The translations under genes were made by a program, and so were the position numbers. A DNA stretch of 64,000 bases, taken from Dipteronia dyeriana. Its lineage: Eukaryota; Streptophyta; Magnoliopsida; Sapindales; Sapindaceae. The notes under the pieces were generated by a model. That model was not told the origin of the DNA. It saw nothing but the letters and a program-made list of their open reading frames with translations, and did not search any database. The stretch is taken from positions 121,406,146 through 121,470,145 of the forward strand of contig CM065296.1 of the NCBI GenBank assembly GCA_032871835.1, written 5' to 3'. Shown one piece after another: positions 34,829 through 45,613 of this stretch. Numbering within the stretch: the stretch's first letter is position 1; every line of letters starts with the position of its first letter.

Positions 34829-37405
34829 ATGGCGTCTCGTCTTTTGTTTTCTGATACTCGCCCAAGTGGCTTTGATACTAAGCCGAATTTGGTCTGGCCA
34901 GCTGAGATAGAAAAATACCTCTCCCGATTCGACTTGCCCGACTCAGTCACTTTGGTTCCTGCAGGGGATAGAGCCGTATGGAACCATCCTGAGGGCATGG
35001 TCGCGATTTATGGATCGATGCTTTCCTGCGGCGTCACACTTCCCCTTCAGCCTTTTATTGCCTGGTTTTTGGCTGAAGCAGGGATAGCCCCAGCTCAGTT
35101 GGCCCCGAATAGTTACAAAGCCTTGATGTGTATGTGGCACATGTTCAGTCGAATGAACCTTTCGCCGCCTTCCCCGAATGAAATCAGGCATTTCTTTACG
35201 CTGAGGCAGGTTAGCAGAACGGGAACCTATTTTCTTGCTTCTACTTCTTCAGACGGTTGGGTCCCCAAAGAAGCAAAGGTGAATCGGGGGGTCGATGCTT
35301 CTGATGACCCAAAAAAGAAGGGTTTCATATGGGGATTCCCTACATCCAACAAATTTTGGAAGAACAGTTGGTTTTATGCTGGAGGGGCTTTCGGGCTTGA
35401 TATCACTGTTCGATATGGGGATTCCCAAATGGTGTTGAGTGTTCCCCGCTTCTTTTGTTCCCCTGAAGTGTGGAACAAGAAAACAATTGACTATAGTGAT
35501 TCAGAGCTGAAGAGGCTGACTCGGGCAACAGTTCGTACTCTGGAAAAAAGGAGCAAGAGCTATCTTTTCAAAGAGGATGACTTGATAAAGCTCGGCTTCT
35601 TCAGACATATTTCGGGCCATCGCAAGCGATGTAAGTAACCCGGAGCCTTTTCTGTTGTATTTCTCTGCTTTTCATTTTCTTTTCTAACATAATTAAATTT
35701 TATTTTTTAGTGTTTGATACGGACGTTGTCAGCGATCTTCACGCTCGCCAGATGAAGGCGATTCTACAAGCGAGTATAAAGGAAGCTTCCCGTCAGGGCG
35801 ATGAGGGTATTGCTCCATCCGAGCCTGATGAGGGAACTGATATTGCTTAGCAAATTCCCGAGTGCGTTGATCGGGGTACTCAGCCTTCTACTCAGGATTT
35901 TGCTGGTCCAAGTGGCCAAGGTGAGCCGACTGACACCCAACTGCCTGAAAATAGGGAGAGACAGTATGAGGATCCAGGTGAAGAGCCTGTTGGACGGTTT
36001 GAAGTTGGCGACGGTGGTAAAGTCTTGAAGGATCATCCACCGTTCTCGGGGTAAGAAGCGAAAGGCAGTTAGTTCGCCATCTCGTCCTCTCAAAGTTCCT
36101 CGGGTAGTCTCATTCATTGACTCTAGCGATGAAGATGTTACGGATGAGATTGCCCCGAGTGTTGGTGCTGGAGCATCAGTAGATGCAGCCACTTCAGAAC
36201 TGAGTAGGGCTTCTTCTACCCCCGAAGTTGGAGATATGAGGGTTGAACCTTCGGGGGTTCCTTCTCTATCCTTAGAGCCGAATATGGCTTTTCCTGCCCC
36301 CGAGTTTGGAAATCTGGGAGCTGAACCCTCGGGGGTTCATTTATTCCTTTCTCTCAGGATATGCTACAGGAGATGTCCACCAGTCGGGCTTATATCGGGG
36401 AGGACCGCTGGAGCGGTTTTAGAGACGGTTCACTGACCGAATGTCTCCAAAACATTTTCAACGGCGCATCTTATGTAAGTTAAATCTGACTCCGTTAATT
36501 CTGACTCCTTTATTGTTTTGATTCTGCCGGATTTCTAAGTATATTCTTTTACAGATTGTGGCCGAATTTACTGAGCTTATTCAGACTCAGCAATGCCAAG
36601 CCGATCGGATAAGGCGTCTAGAGGCTCAGCTGAAGACGAGTGAGGAGGGTCGTGCTCGAGCTGAGCAGGCTTATCAGCAGGAGGTCGGCTCTGTACAGAT
36701 ATTTACCGACCACTGCCTGGCGAAGCAGGTTGAAGCCGATGACAAGGCATCTCTAGCAGAGGAGAAGGTTGCATCGCTTCAAAATCTTCTTTCTTCTGCT
36801 GAAAAATCCAAGCTTAAGGCCGAGCAGGAGGCGGAGCCGGCGAAGTCGGCATATGACCAAAAAATTGAAGATCCGGAACGCCAAGTGCTGACAGTTGAAT
36901 CCCTTTCCCGAGAGGCCAGGTTGGAACTGGAAGTCCAAGGGTGGATCGTTTTAAAAGATCCACTGCTTACGATGCCCTACTTCTTCAGGAATTTCAACGT
37001 GGGCTAGTTTCGGTCGGTGAGTTCTTCAAAGTCAAGAATAGGGCGACCGAGAAAGATCGTGCTAATTGGGAGCTGTCAATCAAACACCATGTGGACCGGT
37101 CATTGGAATCTCTTCGGATTCAGATGAAGGAATGGAGAGCCTACTGTCGTAGTCAATGCAAAGAGCCTCATCCTATGGATTTAGAGATTCCGTCCGAGCA
37201 TTCTCTCTCGACCTTTTACGCAAGTCAAGAGTCGGTTGAGGGTGTAGTTCCAGATGTCGGGCCAGTCCCGGGTGTAGATTACAGCCAGTGGATGGATGAT
37301 ACTATCGACGATATCACTTGGCCATCTAATGAGATCCTGCTTCGTGAGTACGAGATGATGCCAGATCCGAGTATTGGCAAAGGCTCGAAGTCCTCGCAAC
37401 CTTGA
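34829..37405 (+). pseudogene. Antisense extra ORF of the Tat element: gypsy-type transposon domain plus coiled coil, degenerate
   Basis: This gene runs against the element's gag-pol. The first open part (34829-35637) has the plant 'putative gypsy type transposon' (Transposase_28-like) domain, with LPLQPFIAWFLAEAGIAPAQ and the following region as the best landmark. It looks spliced: donor GTAAGT near 35630, acceptor TTTTTTAG at about 35701-35709; donor TTATGTAAGT at about 36470-36479, acceptor TTTTACAG at about 36547-36554. The last part (36555-37405) is a Glu/Gln/Ala-rich coiled coil, then an acidic Trp-containing tail. Breaks: an in-frame TAG upstream of the start (near 34760), TAG near 35848, a shift near 36030-36050 and another near 36930-36945. 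From memory, extra antisense ORFs of this type are known in Tat elements; their role is unknown. Confidence 0.72.
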
Positions 37406-37573
37406 TTTTGTAGAATTGTAGAAAATTCTGATTATTTTTTACTTGTATAGAAACATTCTTTGAACTGTAACCATTCTTTTAGGAGCAATAAAATCTTATT
37501 TTATTCTGAATTGAATGATCTTGATCTGTTCATTGCTGATTGTTGCCGAGTGGTATTAAATTGGCTAATGTTT

Positions 37574-37745
37574 GGGTAACTTAACCGAGTATCTTATTAA
37601 ACCGGTTGTTACCCGAATGACTTTAATTGCCAAGTATCTTATTAAACTGGCTTCTTCGGTGTTCGGGTAACTTAACCGAGTATCTTATTAAACCGGTTGT
37701 TACCCGAATGACTTCAGTTGCCAAGTATCTTATTAAACTGACTCT
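37574..37745 (+). repeat. 91-bp tandem repeat in the Gypsy 3' untranslated region
   Basis: Copies start at 37574 and 37665 with GGGTAACTTAACCGAGTATC and continue with ACCGGTTGTTACCCGAATGAC. A third, partial, copy precedes them (about 37550-37573). Within each unit, CCGAGTATCTTATTAAACCGG and CCAAGTATCTTATTAAACTGG-like halves repeat, so the unit itself arose by duplication. Confidence 0.8.
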
Positions 37746-38302
37746 TTATTATTAACCGAGTCATCTTGAAAACAGAAGTTTTTCACTTGTGTTTCATACC
37801 CGGTTGCTACCCGAACGTTACATCAAGGCTCACCATGATCATACGTTTGAGTCCTTACGCAATACCAAGGACGTCTCCCTAGTTTTTATGTGCAAGGGTT
37901 TGCCGAATCGTTGAGCTCTTTTTTTTCTTTTTCTTTTTCTTTTTTAAAGTTGCTTCAACACAGCTGCGCATTTCACCGGAATTTCTCCCGATAGCGTCCC
38001 CGAGCATTTTTCCAAAGTCTGGTGCATCGGGTTTGCCTTTTTGTGAAGGTCATTTTGACCCTGCTCGGCTGGCATGCTCCTACGAGCTTCTCCGCCCATT
38101 CGGGATTTGATGGTCCTGAGAATTATATTTGCATATTCTTATTATCATGATCTGCTTCCATATGTTCTTATTATCATATGCCCTTTTTTTGAAATCCCAA
38201 ACTAGATGTTATCCTTTCGGAAATTCCGGGTAATTTTATTTATTACTGCAAAAAATCGACAGATTTAAATTACAGTTTAATAAAATATTCAATATATATA
38301 TA

Positions 38303-39506
38303 TTAAGAATAGAAAATCTTCAGATATTGGGCATTGCATGGTCGGGATAATACCCCTCCATTGGGTCGAGCAATCCAATAAGCTCCATGGCCAGCTATCC
38401 CCTCGATCTTGTATGGACCTTCCCATTTGCCAGTCAGGGATCTTGCGGCTCTATTTTTTATGTTCAATGACACCTTCCTGAGCACCAGGTCTCCTAACTG
38501 AAATTTTCTGATCCGAACATGAGAGTTGTAGTGGCGAGCCACTCTTTGTTGATATGTTGTATTTCTTATTCGGGACTTTTCCCTTTTTTCTTCTAGCTCA
38601 TCCAAACTTTGTAGTAGCGTATCAACATTTTGTTCTTCATCGTATAGCCTGACCCGGAGGGACGCATACGATGTTTCTACTGGGATGACAGCTTCTGTTC
38701 CGAACGCTAGGGTGAACGGAGTTTCTCCTGTTGAAGTCCTTGTTGTCGTCTGATATGCCCATAATACTTTCAGGAAGCTTTTCAACCCAGCTTCCTTTTT
38801 TGTCATCTAACTTTGCTTTAATGGTGTGCTTGATAATTTTATTTACTGCTTCTACTTGCCCGTTTGTTTGTGGATGAACTGGTGTCGCATAGTAGTTAGC
38901 AATATGATACTTCTCGCACAACTGTCTGAACTTTTGGTTATCAAACTGAGTGCCATTGTCGGTGATTATAGTGTCCGGAACTCCAAACCTATAAAGTATG
39001 TTTTTCTTTACAAAATTTGTGGTGTTGGCTTCCGTGATATGCACCAGCGCTTCAGATTTTACCCATTTTGTGAAATAATCGACAGCTACTATGACGTGCT
39101 TTGCTCCACCCCTTATCCCAGCTGGCATTGGCCCGATCAGGTCTAGGCCCCACATGGCGAATGGCCATGGGGTAGTGAGATTTTTGAGCTTTTCTGGGGG
39201 TTGTCGGATATCGTTGGAAATTCTTTGACAGGTGTTGCAACTTTCCGACCACTGCTGTGCATCTGAGAAAAGTGTAGGCCAATAATAGTCTTGCCTGAGT
39301 ACCTTATGCGCCAGACTCCTACCCCCAGTGTGGTTCCCGCAAACTCCTCCGTGGATCTCTTGAAGTATTCGATGTGTATATTCTTCCGGTATACATCTCT
39401 GGAGAGCTCGGAAAAACCTCCTTCTGTATAATTCTCCTCCGATCATGGTATACCTAGCCGATCGATACCTGATACGCTTTGCTAATACCGGATCTTCCGG
39501 GAGCAC
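38303..39506 (-). pseudogene. Gypsy integrase, frameshifted
   Basis: Integrase inserts element cDNA into the genome. The first frame (39506 down to about 38790) carries the HHCC zinc motif (HRILQEIHGGVCGNH ... CNTCQ) and the catalytic Asp of GLDLIGP, Asp of TDNGTQF and Glu of GQVEAVNK, so the DDE triad is present. The protein then changes frame near 38790 and continues from VLWAYQTTTRT to the chromatin-side C-terminus (WEGPYKIEGIAGHGAYWI) ending at 38303. One frameshift therefore splits it. A stop codon near 39560 separates it from upstream pol. Confidence 0.88.
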
Positions 39507-39740
39507 GCCTTCTTCCAGGAACCTTCTCAGCTGGACTATCCAACCGTCTTGCGGTGTTCAAATTTCTAAAATTTCCAAATGCTTAGGTTCAGCTGTACTC
39601 GGTTTAAGAAGGTGTGCAACTAGAATGGTCTTTGGTTTGATTGAGGTTGTTGCTGACGCTAATTTAGATAAAGTGTCTGCCTTTTCACTTTCTTCTCTGG
39701 GGATCTGAGCGATCTTGTATTCTTTAAATTTTTGGAGGAG

Positions 39741-40446
39741 CTATTTTGCGATGTCACGGTAGGCAATCATTCCTTCATCTTTGGCATGGTACTCATCCAT
39801 AACCTGGTTGACAACTACCTGTGAATCGCTGAATATCTCAACTTCATCTGCCCCAAGAGCTATGCAGACTCTGAGTCCAGCTAACAATGCCTCGTATTCG
39901 GCTTGATTATTGGTTGCTTTGAAATCAAATCTCATGGCACATTCAACATCATCTCCTTCTGGGGTGCGAACTACGATCCCTGCCCCGCTGCCATGAGTGT
40001 TTGAAGAACCATCAACATATAGTTTCCATGGAAAACTTTTATCCAACAGTCTTTTTGCTTCCAGGTTTGGTTTTGTGAACTCGGCCAAGAAGTCTGCCAC
40101 CGCTTGTCCTTTGAGGGAGGTTCTGGGGACATAATGAATATCGAATTCACTTAACTCGATTGCCCATTTAGTAAGTATTCCTGATATCTCTTGCTTTTGT
40201 AAGATTTGTCTTAATGGGAAATTGGTGAGAACCTGGATCGTATGGGCCTGAAAATATGGTCTCAGTTTTTTTGCTGCTGAAACCAATGCTAAGGCTATCT
40301 TCTTTGCCTGTGAGTACCTGGTCTCGACCGATACGAGTGTCTTGCTAGTATAATACATTGGTTTCTGCACTCCATCTTCTGTTCTGACTAAGACTGAACT
40401 TGCTGCAAGCTCGGTTATTGACAGATACAGCTGAAGTATTTCCCCT
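39741..40446 (-). pseudogene. Gypsy dual RNase H region
   Basis: Contains the end of the RT-linked RNase H (YYTSKTLVSVETRYSQAKK, LTKWAIELSEFDIHYVP) followed by a second RNase H domain (WKLYVDGSSNTHGSGAGI, then NNQAEYEALLAGL and VEIFSDSQVVVNQV). A second, plant-type RNase H after the first one is the hallmark of the Tat lineage. The catalytic Asp-Glu-Asp residues of the second domain are visible. Stops near 40449 and 39741 cut it from RT and integrase. Confidence 0.85.
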
Positions 40447-40448
40447 TT

Positions 40449-41615
40449 TTACGGTTTTGAGAGGATGGGAGCTTGCCCCAAGTACTCTTTTATTTTTAAA
40501 AATTCCTTCTCACACTCTTTATTCCACTCCAGGCCTTTCCCTTTTTTGATTATCTTGAAGAATGGTGCGCACCTGTCTGTAGCCCTTGAGATGAATCTTC
40601 TCAAAGAGGCTAAACACCCTGTTAAGCGCTGTACCTCTTTCAATGTTTTAGGTGAGGTCATTTCTTGCAAAGCCTGGATCTTCTCGGGATTAACTTCGAT
40701 TCCTCTTTGATGGACTTGAAAACCCAAGAATCTTTCCGAATGGACTCCGAATAAACATTTGTTTGGGTTTAATTTCATCTGGTATCTTCTCAAAACATCA
40801 AATGTCTCTCGGAGGTCGCGGGCATGCTCATCTGCTGAGACGCTTTTAGTCAACATGTCATCAATGTACACTTCCATGTTCCTTCCTATTTGCCGAGTGA
40901 AGATTTTGTTGACCAACCTTTGGTACGTAGCTCATGCATTTTTTAAACCGAAGGGTATTACTGTGTAGCAATATAAACCCTGATCCGTTGTAAAAGCTGT
41001 TTTTTCTTCATCATCTTTGTTCATCCGGATCTGATTATATCCCGAGTAAGCGTCCATGAAGCTGAGCAATTCATGACCTGTTGTGGCATCCACCAGCTGA
41101 TCTATCCTAGGAAGTGGGAAGCTATCATTTGGACATGTCTTGTTTAGATCCATGAAATCTACGCACATCCTCCGTTGTCCATTTTTTTTCTGGATGAGGA
41201 CTACGTTGGCGACCCACTGAGGGTAGCTGACTTCTCTGATTGATCCAGTCGCTAGTAACTTTTCCACCTCTTGTTTGATTGCTTGACTTCTTTCAGGATT
41301 GAACGATCTTCTCTTTTGTATTACCGGTTTTACATTCGGGCTTACTGCGAGGTGGTGGGATATTACTCGGGCATCTATCCCGATCATATCTTCGTGACTC
41401 CAGGCGAATACAGCTTTGTATTCTCTAAGCAGATTGGTTAAGTCTTGCTTGACTTTTCCATCCAAGTTGGCCCCGATCTTGATTTTCTTGTCCGGTTTGT
41501 CTTCTTCAAGTACTACTTCAACCAATTCTGTTTTATATTCATTTGAGCCCTCCCTTGGATCCAGTTCGAATGACAAGGATTTTTTACACTGATTTGGCTG
41601 CATTATGGTGCACAC
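40449..41615 (-). pseudogene. Gypsy reverse transcriptase, nonsense-interrupted
   Basis: RT palm and fingers are clear: VANVVLIQKKNGQRRMCVDF, LPRIDQLVDATTGHELLSF, DAYSGYNQI, PFGLKNA, then VYIDDMLTKS with the catalytic YxDD motif. A TGA at 40932-40934 replaces the usual Gly codon just after GLKNA, in frame, so the protein would stop before YIDDM. The thumb and connection (LNPNKCLFGVHSERFLGFQ) follow down to 40449. Confidence 0.9.
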
Positions 41616-41660
41616 TTGTTCAGCATCATACTTGTCTCTGTATACTGACAGATTTGCTCT

Positions 41661-42298
41661 TCAGGCCATCTCTTGGGATCCCTTGACTATCCCAACCTCT
41701 TGTTCTGTTAGGAACTTGATCATTAATGCATAAGTGGCCATCACGGCCCTTGTTTTATTCAGGAATGGCCGCCCCAATAATGCATTATACAGCCAATTAT
41801 CCAAGTCAACTACAACGAAGTCGAGCAGGACAGTCCTCTGGCATGGTGCCGTTCCGATCTTCACGGGTAGTTTTACCGTCCCGAGTGACCTGACCTCTAT
41901 TCCCCCAAATCCTCTTAATGGAGTATGGAAGGCTGTAAATCTTTTCGGTCTAGTCTTAGTTGGTCGTATACGGCCACGCTTAGGATGTCTGCTGAACGTC
42001 CATTATATATTAAAATTCTCCGGGCTTCCCTATAGCCAATCCGGGCACTTATAACCAAAGCGTCATTTGGTCGAACATCAACGCCATGGGAATCTGCCTC
42101 TATAAAAACTATTGGGTCCCATCCTTCCTTTACCCTTTTCGGGCCTGGTTCAACCGAGTTTACGTCGAAGTTATTCCTTGCTTCTATTGCTTCTCTGATT
42201 CCTGAGTTCGTTCTCGGTTGCTTTTCCCAGTAGAAGGACCTCCGAAAATTGCATGTATTACTTGATTGGCTTCGGGGCTGGTTCTTTGGTTTTGACAA
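41661..42298 (-). pseudogene. Gypsy aspartic protease with lost catalytic Asp
   Basis: The region matches the Tat-type protease (DALVISARIGYREARRIL ... LDNWLYNALLGRPFLNKT). The active-site segment reads ILIYNGRSADIL, where family members have Asp in place of Tyr: codon 42005-42007 is TAT instead of GAT. A shift near 41865-41915 further breaks it. With the Asp gone this copy could not process its own polyprotein. Confidence 0.75.
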
Positions 42299-42405
42299 GG
42301 GTTGTGATCAACCTTGACTTTCTTGGTTTCTGGTCTCTCATCTTTTTTCAAGATTACATCCCGCAGGTGCCCTTCCCGAATAAGAGTTTCTATGTAATCT
42401 CTGAG

Positions 42406-43967
42406 CTAAAAACACGTTGAAGTCTCATGCCCGGTTTTTTTATGAAACCTGCAATACTTGGTTGTATCTCTCCGGGCGAACTGTGATTGTCGCCGCGGTT
42501 CTTGCACCATATTCTTTTCTTTCAAGATGACTAGAAATTTTTCTTGTTTCTTCCGAAGAGGGGTGTAATTGGTACATCTGCCTCGGTATTTCTCTGTGGA
42601 CCATTCGACGTTGAGCCCATTACCCCCATCCTTGTTTTTCTCCTTGTTGTTCCCTTTCCGTTTTTCCTTTTGATTCTGCACCTTGGATTCGGTATTCTTC
42701 TGTTCTGGCTTTCCTCCATGCATGTAGCTTCCTCCTGTAGCTAACTCTTCTTCCTCAGCCAAAGCGTATCCTCCCGCCATATCCATCATGTCGGTATACC
42801 TAGTCAGCCGTGCTCTTCTCAAATCGAAGGATAGTCGTCCATTCTGCAAGTTATTGGTGAAGGTAGCAATAATTGCTTCATCATTAGCGCTGCCAATTTT
42901 TGATACAGCTTGGCCGAACCGGCCCAAGTACTTTTTTAATGACTCGTCATTCCCCTGTTTTATTTGAGAGAGGTAGGCCACCGACTTCTTCCTGTGAACG
43001 TTGCTCAGGAATTACCTTGAGAAGCTCCTGCTCAACTCGCTGAAATTTTCGATGCTCGCCGGAGGTAGTCTTCCGAACCATCTTGAGCCTGTGTCCCCCA
43101 GTTTTTACGTAAAGTTGAGACACAATAGAGGGTCACTGCGGGCATATTGAGCCATGACACTTTTATAGCGTCTAACGTGCTCCTTTGGATCTGTATCTTT
43201 TTTTAATTGCTCCACATGCGGCATCCTGAATCTTTCTGGGAAAGGGGTCCGCAAAATCTCCCTGGTGAATGGACTGTTGGAGTCATCGTCGGATAGATCG
43301 TTACAGCCATAACGTCTGACTAGTGCCTTCATCTGTCGCCTGTTATTCTCTACTTCTCGAGTTAGGCTCTGGATTGTGACATCTCTGTCCCCCACCGGGC
43401 TTCCTTGACGGTTGAACCGTTGGGTAACTGTCATTCTTTCCTCAGACTCTTCACTCTGATGCCGGACTGCCGGACCTCTCGTGTGACTCCATGATGACGT
43501 TTGCGATGGTGTTGATCACTGTCTTCTGATGATGACCGTCCTCTGCGCCGATCGTATTTACGATGTCTGGCACGTATTGTTTGATTGCGATCCAGCCTCT
43601 GGCGATTTTTCTCTTCTAGTGTTTTCTGTCCAGCTGGATTGATTGGGGAAGAGTTCTTTCTGGTTTCTGACATAGTTATTCCTGGCCCCACCACCACCGA
43701 ACGGAGCCTTACAGGCGGAGGATTGGGAGTATATGCTCCTGCGGCCAGTAGATCAATCCCTTCCCTTGCTGCGTCCGTTACCAATTGCTGCAAGGCATTT
43801 TGAAAACGCAGCGTAAGATCTCTGCTGGTTTGAGGAACTTGCTGAATCCCCGCCAGGTGCGCATGCTGGTTTTCTGTGTTTGCTACAGGATCTTGTGACG
43901 TATTGCCAACATAGAAATCACCTGGTGATTTTTGGCCATTCCCTGAACTACTTCTGCTTCCTGCCAT
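42406..43967 (-). pseudogene. Gypsy Gag, degenerate
   Basis: Gag forms the element's particle. The ATG at 43967 (MAGSRSSSGNGQ) opens a low-complexity, Arg-rich N-terminus; the frame shifts at about 43431-43434. The capsid core follows (LRTPFPERFRMPHVEQLKKD, HVRRYKSVMAQYARSDPL) and has in-frame stops at 43105-43107 and 43012-43014. It continues with YLSQIKQGNDESLKKYLGRF and ends with a zinc-knuckle-like stretch (YCRFHKKTGHETSTCF), where a TAG at 42406 replaces the next codon. Confidence 0.85.
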
Positions 43968-43993
43968 CGCTTTTAACAAGTTCGGAGGTTCAA

Positions 43994-44011
43994 CCCCTCC
44001 TTCTAGCGCCA
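43994..44011 (-). other. Primer binding site of the Gypsy element
   Basis: On the minus strand, two bases after the 5' LTR (ending at 44014), the sequence reads TGGCGCTAGAAGGAGG. TGGCGC at this place matches the 3' end of a tRNA ending GCGCCA, as expected of a primer site. I cannot name the tRNA with confidence. Confidence 0.55.
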
Positions 44012-44013
44012 AT

Positions 44014-44889
44014 TGTTGACGTCGATTTCTGGATTATGCCAAAAAAGCCAACAAGAATTGGATTTCTGCTATTGAATTAAAGAGAAAGAGATGCAGAGAG
44101 AGTAACAAAGACAAGTTTTACGTGGTAAAACTCCGATGGCCGGAGAAACATCCACGGGTGGTTGAAGGATCAACCAAGCCAAAATTCACTAAGAGAATAA
44201 GATGTTTACAAGCTCTCGATCTCTCTTTTTTCTCTCTGTATTTACTATAATTGTTGTATGTTATATTGCCTATATCTTTTCTAGACGAGATTATGGGTCT
44301 ATTTATATGTTTATAGAACCCTAATCTGCCTTGTACAAGTAATACATGATCTTTGTATTTAATTGTGATTCGGTTACTTTCTTGAGGTCGATTTGTCTTC
44401 TTTCCTGTTTTGGAGTCTCTTATGGAAATCGAGCGAGATTCTAGTAGTGCAGTTCAATTTGGACTTGTTTCCTTATAAGAATGTAGCCTTTGCAAGGAAA
44501 TCAAGTTATTTCCTGATTGGGGACTCTTCTAATTTATTGCTCTATTTTATTTGGGATTCCTTCCTGATGGATATCGTCGCGTATTTAATGACTTAATCCA
44601 TATGAAATAAGCACCAAGCTCTTACTCGAGTCGTATTTATTCCCGAGTAAGAGTAATACCTGATGGTCCCGAGTAACACCGTTTGAGCCCGAGTGGAAAC
44701 GTTGTTTAACCAGTCCCGAGTGTTGTTAACTGATCCCGAGTAGGTTTTATTCAATATATGCTTACTCGGGCTTTCTTCTCTTTAATGATACCTTATAGGA
44801 TATTTCCCGAATGCACATTTGGGCATCCACCTGACTATTTTTTCCTTTCTGTCAATGACGTGTATACTTGGTAAAATTTACATACAACA
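44014..44889 (-). repeat. Right LTR (5' LTR of the element)
   Basis: 876 bp, nearly the same as 33133-33997. It carries a 10-bp insertion (near 44277-44286) relative to the left LTR, and one more CCCGAGT motif (about 44716). It should hold the element's promoter on the minus strand. Bordered outside by AATAT at 44890-44894. Confidence 0.92.
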
Positions 44890-44894
44890 AATAT

Positions 44895-45613
44895 TATATA
44901 TCATATTATTATATATAATACATGTAACGGAACACGAAGATATATAACAGACACCACAAGGCAAAATACAGCACAATAAGAATCATGACAGAGATAACAA
45001 TCAAACAACAATAAATAATAATACACAACAATTGCAATGGTCCTTTAAATACGTGGCGTTGTTACACCAAAGTTATTCCTCAACAAGGCTGTGATAAGCA
45101 GAGTTGATATGGAAATGTCTTGGTTTCCAGCCTATATATCCAGACCAGGAAACAGATAATAATTATGCATAAAAATAATAAAGTCAAGGTAACAGTGTTC
45201 TTACAATGCTATTACAGAACTTATGTCTGACAGCAATGAAGTAATCACAGAAATAAGTCACAATTTTATTTATATGATTCAGAAATTTACAGTAGAGAGA
45301 AAAGAAGAAATAATGATACACATAGCAATATTAAGAAAGAAGATAATAATGAAAAACTTAATCTGCCTTCTCAATGGAAGGATACAGCTTATATATGAAG
45401 ACAAACCATGGTAGACTGTCGGCAAACTATGGTTGAATTACTTTTATCTTCTGGTTGAGTTACTTTTGTCGACTGAGGTTACTTCTGGGTGTCGGTAACC
45501 ATGGTTAGGTTACTTTTGCTTTCCGTCTTCTTTTTTGCTTTCTGTCTTTGTCTGGCTTTCTTTTTTGCCTTTTCCTTTTTCTTTTTCTGCTTTTGTCGGA
45601 GATAAGATTCTAG
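44895..45613. other. Noncoding region of the pararetrovirus next to the Gypsy LTR
   Basis: AT-rich to 44930, then mixed sequence with short imperfect repeats of GGTTACTTTTG / GTTACTTTTGTCGACTG type at 45430-45520. It is probably the intergenic region of the viral genome, past the end of ORF2. No gene or poly(A) signal is clear. Confidence 0.4.

Larger units (their letters stand above)
33133..44889 (-). mobile_element. Ty3/Gypsy LTR retrotransposon, Tat lineage, minus strand
   Basis: Two LTRs in direct orientation (33133-33997 and 44014-44889) with TG...CA ends and a 5-bp target duplication AATAT (33128-33132 and 44890-44894) mark a complete insertion of 11,757 bp. Coding order on the minus strand is Gag, protease, RT, RNase H, second RNase H, integrase. 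On the opposite strand, between integrase and the 3' LTR, is an extra gene. The second, plant-type RNase H domain and the antisense extra ORF are marks of the Tat lineage. By eye the LTRs differ at about 35 positions (around 4%) plus a 10-bp and a 1-bp indel. The genes now carry several stop codons and frameshifts, so the copy is not autonomous. Confidence 0.92.

Noticed and set aside
39445..39708. Plus-strand frames across the pol region
   Set aside because: Shadows of the minus-strand integrase and RNase H genes.
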